From GCA-002282575 sp964646525 (lineage in GTDB: Bacteria > Pseudomonadota > Gammaproteobacteria > Thiomicrospirales > Thiomicrospiraceae), in assembly GCA_964646525.1 (NCBI GenBank), contig CAZYER010000002.1:39358-103357 (forward strand): DNA of 64,000 nt, given 5' to 3'. Of the stretch, positions 52,264-61,597 are shown one piece after another. The notes under the pieces are model-generated. The model did no database searches. It saw only the letters and a list, made by a program, of their open reading frames with translations, and was not told the origin of the DNA. The first letter of the stretch is position 1. Each line of letters opens with the position of its first letter. The translations under genes were made by a program, and so were the position numbers.

Positions 52264-52280
52264 ATATGCTTTGAGCATAT
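52264..52280. promoter_or_regulatory. perfect inverted repeat upstream of fic
   Basis: ATATGCT-TTG-AGCATAT: 7-bp arms, 17-33 nt upstream of the fic start codon. The symmetry and position fit a repressor operator or a local promoter for fic and thiDE. There is no T-run, so it is not a terminator. Confidence 0.45.
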
Positions 52281-52301
52281 CATTGCAACACCGTTTTGTC
52301 A

Positions 52302-53084
52302 TCACCCATGATGCCAAAACGGCGTGCCCAGCGTCGGTGTCGAGGCTTGTGCCATCGGACGTGCAGGAATCGGCCCTGCTTCATAACACAAACGCCCTGC
52401 TTCAATCGCGCCAGCAAAGGCCTTTGCCATTTTCACAGGGTCAGCGGCTTGAGCAACGGCTGAATTGAGTAAACAGGCATCGTAACCCAACTCCATCACC
52501 TTCGCAGCGTGACTCGGTACGCCCAACCCCGCATCAACCACTAAAAAAGCATCGGGTAAGCGTTTGCGAATCGCTTCTAGTGCATAGAGGTTAATCGGTC
52601 CTAGAGCCGTACCAATGGGTGCCGCCCACGGCATGATCGCTGTCACGCCCAAATCATACAGCTTCATCGCCAACACCAAATCATCGGTGGTGTAAGCAAA
52701 CACCTTAAAACAGTCTTTCACCAAGACTTCAGCTGCTTTCAGCAACTCGAAGGGATGCGGCTGTAGATTGTAATCATCACCCAAGGTTTCCAGCTTAATC
52801 CAATCGGTAGCAAAAATTTCCCGCGCCATCTGTGCCGTGGCGATGGCTTCTTCAGCGGTGTAGCAACCGGCGGTATTCGGCAATAACCGACAACCCGCAT
52901 CTTGAATCATCGACCAATAAGCATTGCCTCCACCCGCCTGCGGATTTAACCGACGCAAGCCCACGGTAATCACCTCTGCCCCGCTCGCTTTCACCGAATC
53001 TTGCAGGTGCTGTGGTGAAGGATACAAAGAAGAGCCAATAAAAAAGCGACTGTTTAACTCAACGCCTGCCAATGTAAACGACAT
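52302..53084 (-). CDS. thiG: thiazole synthase ThiG
   Basis: 260 aa from ATG 53084 (MSFTLAGVELNSRFFIGSSLYP). The family segments WIKLETLGDD (with the Schiff-base lysine region), IMPWAAPIGTALG and VVDAGLGVPSHA are present. It forms the thiazole ring from deoxyxylulose phosphate, dehydroglycine and ThiS-thiocarboxylate. It lies about 150 nt after thiS, with a hairpin in between. Confidence 0.95.
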   Translation of the reverse strand: MSFTLAGVELNSRFFIGSSLYPSPQHLQDSVKASGAEVITVGLRRLNPQAGGGNAYWSMIQDAGCRLLPNTAGCYTAEEAIATAQMAREIFATDWIKLETLGDDYNLQPHPFELLKAAEVLVKDCFKVFAYTTDDLVLAMKLYDLGVTAIMPWAAPIGTALGPINLYALEAIRKRLPDAFLVVDAGLGVPSHAAKVMELGYDACLLNSAVAQAADPVKMAKAFAGAIEAGRLCYEAGPIPARPMAQASTPTLGTPFWHHG

Positions 53085-53149
53085 ATCTGTTCCTATGTAT
53101 ATTAAGCATAAAAATCTCAAGTAAGGGAATGATAACAAGGCGAAAGCCC

Positions 53150-53191
53150 GAAACAATAAAAAGTAAAGCTACTGAAGTAGCTGCTTTTTTT
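53150..53191 (-). terminator. hairpin between thiS and thiG
   Basis: AGCTACT-TC-AGTAGCT is a perfect 7-bp stem at 53167-53182. On the minus strand it is followed by a T-rich stretch (TTACTTTTTATTG). It could be a partial terminator that lowers thiG relative to thiC-thiO-thiS, or an RNA-processing site. A run of seven Ts also follows on the plus strand. Confidence 0.45.
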
Positions 53192-53235
53192 GAGAAGGCT
53201 TTTAACGCAGTTAGCGCTCCTTAATTGAATTTTTA

Positions 53236-53463
53236 TCAGCCGCCTTGAACTGGTGCAACCACGTCGATTCTATCTCCGTTGTTTAGCTCAGTGGTTGCAT
53301 ACTGCCCCTTTGGCACAAACCGCGTATTGATGGCACAGGCCATACGCTGATCGGGTGCATAGCCACGACCCTGCAAAAAATCAGCGAGCATCATGCCTTG
53401 ATGAATGGCAAAGCTTTCACCATTAAACGACACCACAATGGTGGCGCATTGATTACAACTCAT
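53236..53463 (-). CDS. thiS: sulfur carrier protein ThiS
   Basis: 75 aa from ATG 53463. It has the ubiquitin-like fold pattern and the required C-terminal Gly-Gly (VVAPVQGG). Compared with many ThiS proteins it has a short extra N-terminus with two cysteines (MSCNQC). It starts one base after the thiO stop. Confidence 0.93.
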   Translation of the reverse strand: MSCNQCATIVVSFNGESFAIHQGMMLADFLQGRGYAPDQRMACAINTRFVPKGQYATTELNNGDRIDVVAPVQGG

Positions 53464-53464
53464 G

Positions 53465-54508
53465 TTATTTTCCTTCCAATAACCCAACTCCCTGCAACAC
53501 GCTGGCAGGCGCGAGCAGATACCCATGTCGATACAGACCGTTAATGGTCAACACGCCCTCATTCCACCCGACAAAGGGCAGATTATCAGGCAAGGCTGGG
53601 CGCAAGTTGACCGACCATTTCACAATATTCGCTTCAGCAAACCCAGAATGCAGACTATAGAGCGCACTGAGTAACTCTAAAGCCGAACGCACCGTGACAG
53701 GACTTTTATCTTCCGATTCTAACTCGGTGGCACCGATAATAAACCGATAATTCGCTCGTGGTACAACATACAACATATAACGCGGATGCATTAAGCGCAC
53801 GGGGCGTTGCAAGGTCACTTCAGGTGCATCGACCGTCAACACCTCGCCACGTACACCTCTTACCGAAACCCTGTCTTTCGCACCGACACCACGCGCATCA
53901 ACTACGACATCAAATGCCTGCCAACCCTGTTCAGTTTGCAGACGCTTTTCCTGTAACGACAACACAGGCGTTTGCTCATGCCAAACCACGCCCAACTGAT
54001 CGAGCGCAGCGGCCAAAGCGATAAACATATCGGCATTATCGACTTGCGCTTCTTCCGCTAAAAATACGCCATGACGAAACTTACCCGCCAACGCAGGTTC
54101 AAATGCATCAATATCAGCACCCGACAACACCTTCACCGCTTGCGCCTGTTCGACAGGCAAGCGACGCAATAACAAGTCTTGAAAGTGACGTAAACTACTG
54201 ACATCCGCCGTATGTGCCACCGCCAAACTGCCCTGCTGACGATACATCACCGAGCAGCCTGAATCGGCTTCCAGCTCACTGATCCACTGCGGATAAGTGT
54301 GCAAAGAAATCATGCCCAAACGGAAGACTTCAGGCTCACTCACGGCCAACTCGGCAAAAGGCGAAATCATAGCCGCTGCCGTTGTGCCAGCCGCTTGCTC
54401 ACCTGTTTTGCTATCGCCATCAAAGAGCGTTACCGCATGACCCGCACGAGCCAGTCGCCACGCTAACAAGCGTCCGACCAACCCCGCGCCAGCAATCCCC
54501 ACTTTCAT
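53465..54508 (-). CDS. thiO: glycine oxidase ThiO
   Basis: 347 aa FAD enzyme. The N-terminal dinucleotide-binding motif is GIAGAGLVGRLLAWRLARAG, and the C-terminal region is NGLYRHGYLLAPA. It oxidises glycine to the iminoacetate used by ThiG. GAGGAG precedes the start. It lies between the long palindrome after thiC and thiS. Confidence 0.93.
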   Translation of the reverse strand: MKVGIAGAGLVGRLLAWRLARAGHAVTLFDGDSKTGEQAAGTTAAAMISPFAELAVSEPEVFRLGMISLHTYPQWISELEADSGCSVMYRQQGSLAVAHTADVSSLRHFQDLLLRRLPVEQAQAVKVLSGADIDAFEPALAGKFRHGVFLAEEAQVDNADMFIALAAALDQLGVVWHEQTPVLSLQEKRLQTEQGWQAFDVVVDARGVGAKDRVSVRGVRGEVLTVDAPEVTLQRPVRLMHPRYMLYVVPRANYRFIIGATELESEDKSPVTVRSALELLSALYSLHSGFAEANIVKWSVNLRPALPDNLPFVGWNEGVLTINGLYRHGYLLAPASVLQGVGLLEGK

Positions 54509-54535
54509 AATAGCTCCTCGTGAATTTACACCTAA

Positions 54536-56579
<2,044 letters not shown>

Positions 56580-56711
56580 TCAACAATAAATGCGGTTTGA
56601 GGGTGCTGGTGAAGCAAATATAGAATTTTTAATTAAGGATCAAGGAAGTACTTGTCTTCCGACATCCTAACCTTCTTCTTAAAAGAGAAGGCATAAATAA
56701 ACACACATTTT

Positions 56712-56800
56712 CCTGTTCCTTTACGCAGGTATTACCCTGATCAAGTTCACGGGTTCTGCCCCTAAAGGCAATCTCAGCTTCACCAGCACCCCGACAAGTT
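56712..56800 (-). ncRNA. TPP riboswitch upstream of thiC
   Basis: On the minus strand the THI-box elements occur in order: CGGGGTGC, CTGAGA, then ACCCGTGAACTTGATCAGGG and TAATACCTGCGTAAAGGAA. Between it and thiC are two stem-forming stretches (56671-56691, CCTTCT/AGAAGG; 56644-56660, GGAAG/CTTCC) that could form the expression platform. Neither has a strong T-run, so control may act on translation rather than termination. Confidence 0.93.
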
Positions 56801-56807
56801 TTGCCAC

Positions 56808-56837
56808 ATCATAACAAAGGCGGAGATGATTTGGCAA
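56808..56837 (-). promoter_or_regulatory. promoter of the thiamine cluster
   Basis: TTGCCA (56837-56832), an 18-nt spacer and TATGAT (56813-56808) place transcription start close to 56801, exactly at the 5' end of the riboswitch. The plus-strand gdhA signals overlap the same region. Confidence 0.65.
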
Positions 56838-56894
56838 TAAGCAGAGTGTGTTATGATTCAAGATGAAGATTCAATCATCTCAACGAGGTGCCTT

Positions 56895-58241
56895 ATGTCC
56901 TTGCCTTGGTTTGACAGGTTACATCAACGCGCTTGCGATACCGACAGTCCTTTTGTACAGGCTGTAGAAGAGGTTTTCACCTCGGTTGCAGGGATTGCCG
57001 ACACCCATCCTGAATGGAAACAAGCGGCTATTTTTGAGCGTCTACTCTTGCCCGACCGCGTCATTGAATTTAAAGTCGAATGGATTGATGATCATGGTCA
57101 GGTGCAGGTCAATCGTGGCTACCGTATTCAATACAACAATAGCCTAGGCCCTTACAAAGGCGGTCTGAGATTTCATCCAAGCGTCAACGCAGGTATTCTC
57201 AAATTCTTAGCCTTTGAACAGATTTTCAAAAACGCCTTAACGGGACTTGCCCTGGGTGGAGCCAAGGGAGGTTCAGACTTCGATCCAAAAGGCAAAAGCG
57301 ATGCTGAAGTGATGCGCTTCTGCCAAGCCTTTATGCGCGCCCTCTATCCTTACATCGGCCCAATGGTCGATGTTCCAGCCGGTGATATTGGTGTTGGCAA
57401 CCGTGAATTAGGTTATTTATTTGCCGAATATAAACGCCTCACTCATCAGTATAGCGGCGTATTAACGGGTAAGCCGCTGTTACTCGGTGGCTCTATGCTG
57501 CGACCAGAGGCAACAGGCTATGGGGTGGTTTATTTTGCGCAACACTTTCTCGAAGACATGTACGCCGATACGCTTGAAGGAAAAGTATGCTGTGTCTCAG
57601 GTGCCGGCAATGTCGCATTACATACCATCGAAAAACTACAACAGTTAGGCGCTAAGGTGATTAGTTGTAGCGATAGTCAGGGCACACTCCACGACCCACA
57701 AGGACTGGATATCAAACTGATTAAACAACTGAAATCCAGTGCCCAACCTCTCACCCATTATTTACATGAACATAAGCAGGCTGAGTTTATTCCCAGCAGT
57801 TGCTATCCTGATAATGGACATGCGGTATGGCAGCTGGCTTGTGATGCCGCCTTTCCTTGTGCCACACATAATGAACTAACACTCACCGACGCAAAAGCAC
57901 TGGTAAGCAATGGCGTTAAATTAGTGGTAGAGGCAGCCAATATGCCTTGTACGCCAGAAGCCATTGAATACTTCCTCAGTCAATCGATTGCTTTTGCACC
58001 CGCTAAAGCCGCCAACGCGGGCGGTGTGGCTATTAGCCAATTAGAAATGGCACAAAATGCCAGTATGATTCGTTGGACTTATGCAGAGATTGACCAACGC
58101 CTCAACGAAATTATGCGTCATATTTATCAACAAATTAAAGATACTGCCGTCGCTTATCATCAGCCGAATAATTTGGTTATGGGTGCAAATATTGCCGCCT
58201 TCAAGCGCGTGGTCGAGGCCATGCTACTGGAAGGTTGCTAA
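56895..58241 (+). CDS. gdhA: NADP-type glutamate dehydrogenase
   Basis: 448 aa from ATG 56895 (CGAGGTG upstream). Catalytic region: GPYKGGLRFHPSVNAGILKF and LALGGAKGGSDFDPKGKSD, with K-G-G and the substrate lysines. NAD(P)-binding domain: CVSGAGNVALHTIEKL. The length and N-terminus match the hexameric NADP-dependent class that assimilates ammonium. A weak promoter (TTGGCA, 15-nt spacer, TATGAT at 56831-56857) overlaps the thiC promoter. Confidence 0.94.
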   Translation: MSLPWFDRLHQRACDTDSPFVQAVEEVFTSVAGIADTHPEWKQAAIFERLLLPDRVIEFKVEWIDDHGQVQVNRGYRIQYNNSLGPYKGGLRFHPSVNAGILKFLAFEQIFKNALTGLALGGAKGGSDFDPKGKSDAEVMRFCQAFMRALYPYIGPMVDVPAGDIGVGNRELGYLFAEYKRLTHQYSGVLTGKPLLLGGSMLRPEATGYGVVYFAQHFLEDMYADTLEGKVCCVSGAGNVALHTIEKLQQLGAKVISCSDSQGTLHDPQGLDIKLIKQLKSSAQPLTHYLHEHKQAEFIPSSCYPDNGHAVWQLACDAAFPCATHNELTLTDAKALVSNGVKLVVEAANMPCTPEAIEYFLSQSIAFAPAKAANAGGVAISQLEMAQNASMIRWTYAEIDQRLNEIMRHIYQQIKDTAVAYHQPNNLVMGANIAAFKRVVEAMLLEGC

Positions 58242-58293
58242 AACAACCAATTTATTTGTTATACTCATGTCATAAACAAAACCTAAGTTACTA

Positions 58294-58650
58294 ATATCCG
58301 TCATAAAAATCTTCATCGTCGTTCTTCTCATGGGACTAGGGTTAGTCACTCACCCTACCCATGCGACCTACACCAGTCCCAGCAAATCCCTCACCACAGA
58401 ACAGGGAATGTTGAGCTATCATCAACTAGGAAAAGGCAAACAAACCATTGTGTTACTTGGTGGCAGACTAGGTTTTAGCAATTGGAATTTAGAACCAATT
58501 CAACAACTGCTCGCGCCTCATTATCGTGTATTATTAATGGACATGCGCGGCATTGGTGAAAACAAACAACCAATCGAGATCCGACACCTCTTGGATCAAA
58601 CAACATTAATCGAATCAATCACAGAAAAAACGCCATTATTCCATCTTTAA
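58294..58650 (+). pseudogene. truncated alpha/beta-hydrolase remnant
   Basis: The frame encodes a signal-peptide-like stretch (IKIFIVVLLMGLGLV...HAT) and the first part of an alpha/beta-hydrolase (YHQLGKGKQTIVLLGGRLGFSNW ... YRVLLMDMRGIGENK). It breaks off where the nucleophile elbow and the rest (~170 residues) should be. The lysine-plus-hydrophobic signal peptide has no proper start codon: the only ATG, 58330, lies inside the hydrophobic core, and upstream there is ATA. The end runs into the convergent permease gene. Both defects suggest a decayed gene. Confidence 0.7.
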
Positions 58651-59991
58651 TTTACGGGCATAAACGGCAAAAATAAAGGCACCAAGCAACACCCACATGC
58701 CAAAACGCCACCAAGTTTCTGCCGGTAAGAAAGCCATTAACCCACCACAAAATACAATGCCTAATAACGGAATGGTGGCACCACCCGGAATAACGAACGG
58801 ACGATGACGATCGGGTTGTGAACGACGCAGCACTACAACGGCCAAACAGACTAACACAAAGGCAGAGAGTGTGCCCGCATTAACCAACTCCGCTAAAGAA
58901 GACAAAGGCATGAAGCCAGCCATCAACGCCATCAACACACCCGAAATAACAATAGCAACACTCGGCGTTTGGTAACGCTGAGACACCACAGACAAGCTTA
59001 ACGGCAAATGACCATCACGAGACATCGCATAAATAATACGTGTCAAACCATAATAAAGCACCAACATCACCGTTGTTAAGCCCGCAATAGCACCTGTTGC
59101 CACTAAGGCAGAGGCCCAATTCAACCCAACTAATTGCAGCGCATGCGCCACTGGTGACGGCACATTCAACTCAGTAAAAGACACCATACCAGTCAGCACA
59201 CTGGCCACGGCAATATAAATGATGCTACAAGCGGCTAACGCCCATAATAAGCCTTTCGGCACATCACGTTGTGGATCTTTCGCTTCTTCGGTAGCGGTCG
59301 AAACGGCATCAAAGCCAACATAAGCAAAAAAGACTAAAGAAGCGGCCGCTAAAATACCCACTGGCTTACCATCAGCCCCTTCACCAAACCAACCAAAAGG
59401 CGCAAAAGGTGACCAATTATCGGGATTCACAAACCCTACACCAACGATTAAGAAAACAGCAATGGTTAACAGTTTGACAAACACCATCACCGCATTTAAC
59501 CGAGCACCTTCTTTGGCTCCTACAAGCAACAACCCCATTAACGTCAGGATAATTAATGAAGCGGGTAAATTAATCCAACCACCACTCGCTGGCGGTTGAA
59601 TCAATTCAGAGGGCAAGCCCAAGCCAATGGCTTGCAACCCATTGTTAAAGTAGCCTGACCAGCCTGTTGAGACAGCCGCAACAGCCACGCCATATTCAAG
59701 AATTAAAATCCATCCAATCAGCCAACCAACCATATTACCGAAGGCAGTTTTCGCATACCCATAGGCACTACCACTACCACCCAACATGCCGGCTAATTCA
59801 GCATAAGCAAAAGCCGCAAAGCCCGCAGCCAACCCTGCCACAATAAAGGAAACAACCACCGCTGGCCCAGCTTGATTAGCTGCCGCAATGCCAGTTAAGA
59901 CAAAAATGCCCGTACCGATAATGGCACCTATGCCCATGAAAAACAAATCCCACGCCGTTAAAACGCGTTTTAACTCAATTTCATGGCGCAT
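58636..59991 (-). CDS. APC-family amino-acid permease
   Basis: 451 aa from ATG 59991, preferred over GTG 59997 because GGAG lies 6 nt upstream of the ATG. About 12 membrane helices. The helix 1 motif GIGAIIGTGIFVLTG and FVGFDAVSTATEEAKDPQRDVP are typical of the cationic amino-acid transporter branch (YfnA-like). The substrate cannot be told from sequence. It lies about 35 nt after coaX on the same strand. Confidence 0.88.
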   Translation of the reverse strand: MRHEIELKRVLTAWDLFFMGIGAIIGTGIFVLTGIAAANQAGPAVVVSFIVAGLAAGFAAFAYAELAGMLGGSGSAYGYAKTAFGNMVGWLIGWILILEYGVAVAAVSTGWSGYFNNGLQAIGLGLPSELIQPPASGGWINLPASLIILTLMGLLLVGAKEGARLNAVMVFVKLLTIAVFLIVGVGFVNPDNWSPFAPFGWFGEGADGKPVGILAAASLVFFAYVGFDAVSTATEEAKDPQRDVPKGLLWALAACSIIYIAVASVLTGMVSFTELNVPSPVAHALQLVGLNWASALVATGAIAGLTTVMLVLYYGLTRIIYAMSRDGHLPLSLSVVSQRYQTPSVAIVISGVLMALMAGFMPLSSLAELVNAGTLSAFVLVCLAVVVLRRSQPDRHRPFVIPGGATIPLLGIVFCGGLMAFLPAETWWRFGMWVLLGAFIFAVYARKLKME

Positions 59992-60025
59992 AAGCACTCC
60001 TTCTTACTAACCTTGGCAAGCCTCA

Positions 60026-60790
60026 TTAGGCCGTTGCGTAAACTTGCAGACCTCGTAACACCAAATCGGGCGTCCATTGCCAATCGCCCGATAACAAAGG
60101 CAATAATTGTTGTGCATCTCCGCCCGTAATAATACAGCGCATCGGACCACCGACTAAATCATAAGCCTGACTGTGCAAGCGCTCAACACCTGCTGCTAGC
60201 GTCCATAAAGCGCCACCGGCCACTGCCTGCGCGGTATTTTTTCCTAAAAAATCGATACTAGGTTGACTTTCTGCTTGTTCATCTTCGGTCAACAGTGCAT
60301 TCACTTTGGCGGTTCGATTCAGCAGGCACTCACGCATCAAACGCAGTCCAGGCACAATTAAACCACCCAAGTGCTCGCCACCATTGTTGACCACATCCAT
60401 GGTCAATGCCGTACCCGCATCAATCACACACACAGCAGATGATTCAGTTTGCCACGCACCCAATAACGCGCACCAACGATCAACACCCAAGCGCTGAGGT
60501 TGTGCATAACCATTTTTCAAACCGATTTTTTTAGGTTCAGAAACCACTTCTAACAGGGTTGAAGACCAACTACTGGCAATACAAAAGCGCAGTAAGCGCA
60601 TCCATTCACCATCGGTGACCGAAGAAATCACCACCTGAGTTGGTTTTTCAGCATCTGGCCACACTTGCTGTAAGAAAGCCTCAACCGACAAACCCTGTAA
60701 CGCCACTGCCCCTGAAAACTCATACAAACCCGAACGCACACGCGCCCACTTGACGCGCGTGTTACCCACGTCCAACAACAATTTACTCAT
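60026..60790 (-). CDS. coaX: type III pantothenate kinase
   Basis: 254 aa. ASKHA-fold motifs: LLLDVGNTRVKWA (phosphate 1), GVDRWCALLGAW and VIDAGTALTMDVV (phosphate 2), GGLIVPGL. It catalyses the first step of coenzyme A synthesis. It follows birA by 13 nt; the birA-coaX pair is common in Beta- and Gammaproteobacteria. Confidence 0.95.
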   Translation of the reverse strand: MSKLLLDVGNTRVKWARVRSGLYEFSGAVALQGLSVEAFLQQVWPDAEKPTQVVISSVTDGEWMRLLRFCIASSWSSTLLEVVSEPKKIGLKNGYAQPQRLGVDRWCALLGAWQTESSAVCVIDAGTALTMDVVNNGGEHLGGLIVPGLRLMRECLLNRTAKVNALLTEDEQAESQPSIDFLGKNTAQAVAGGALWTLAAGVERLHSQAYDLVGGPMRCIITGGDAQQLLPLLSGDWQWTPDLVLRGLQVYATA

Positions 60791-60803
60791 GTCAACCCTT
60801 AAT

Positions 60804-61589
60804 TCATGTCAGCAGACGTAGTTTAACTTCATCCGCCATAAAAACTTGTTCTCCAGCGCTCGTTGCCACACGCAACGCGCCTCGGTCGTTTATATCGAGC
60901 CAAACACCATCAACCGATTGATTGCCTTGCCAAACCCTAACGGGCTGCCCCAACCAAAGAGCAGAAGCCAGCCATGCTTTTTTAATTTCCGCTCGACCAT
61001 GAACTGAACCCAAAGCATCTAATCGCAACAGCCATTGATGACTTATAGCAGCAATCAATTGCGCAATACTCGGCAAACGAGCCATGTTACCTTCTAGTGC
61101 AATCGCCTCATCAGGTAACTGACCTGACAAACGATTTAACCCGATACCCAATACCACATCGCATAAATGACCACGGCGTTGAACAATGGTTATCAACATG
61201 CCTGCTAACTTACGGTCGGCGATATAAATATCATTCGGCCATTTTAACTGAACCTGACTCACACCTAAAGTAATTAATGCACTTTGCACCGCTAAAGCGG
61301 CATTTAAACTGAGCAAGCCCACATATTCTGGCTCGACAGCTACCCAGCCGCGCCAAGAAAAAGTAACCTGTCCTAAACCAGATAGCCAAACACGCCCCTG
61401 ACGACCTTGCCCAGACTGTTGTTGTAAGGCGACACATAAACGCCATTCACGTCGTGATGGAGCTGGTTGTTGACACAGCCAGCTTTGCGTCGAATCAACG
61501 CTGTTCAGCACATCAATTGCTTCCAGCGCGAGACGCTGCGCTTGAGACAACTCCTGCCAAATGGCTTTTGCTAATAATGAGTTATGCAA
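60804..61589 (-). CDS. birA: biotin-protein ligase (without DNA-binding domain)
   Basis: 261 aa. The biotinyl-AMP loop reads QSGQGRQGRVW, and KWPNDIYIADRKLAGMLI and a C-terminal SH3-like domain are present. It starts directly at the catalytic domain; the N-terminal winged helix of E. coli BirA is absent. It should therefore attach biotin to carboxylases but not repress bio genes. It lies 8 nt after the EF-hand gene. Confidence 0.93.
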   Translation of the reverse strand: MHNSLLAKAIWQELSQAQRLALEAIDVLNSVDSTQSWLCQQPAPSRREWRLCVALQQQSGQGRQGRVWLSGLGQVTFSWRGWVAVEPEYVGLLSLNAALAVQSALITLGVSQVQLKWPNDIYIADRKLAGMLITIVQRRGHLCDVVLGIGLNRLSGQLPDEAIALEGNMARLPSIAQLIAAISHQWLLRLDALGSVHGRAEIKKAWLASALWLGQPVRVWQGNQSVDGVWLDINDRGALRVATSAGEQVFMADEVKLRLLT

Positions 61590-61597
61590 GTTTCACC

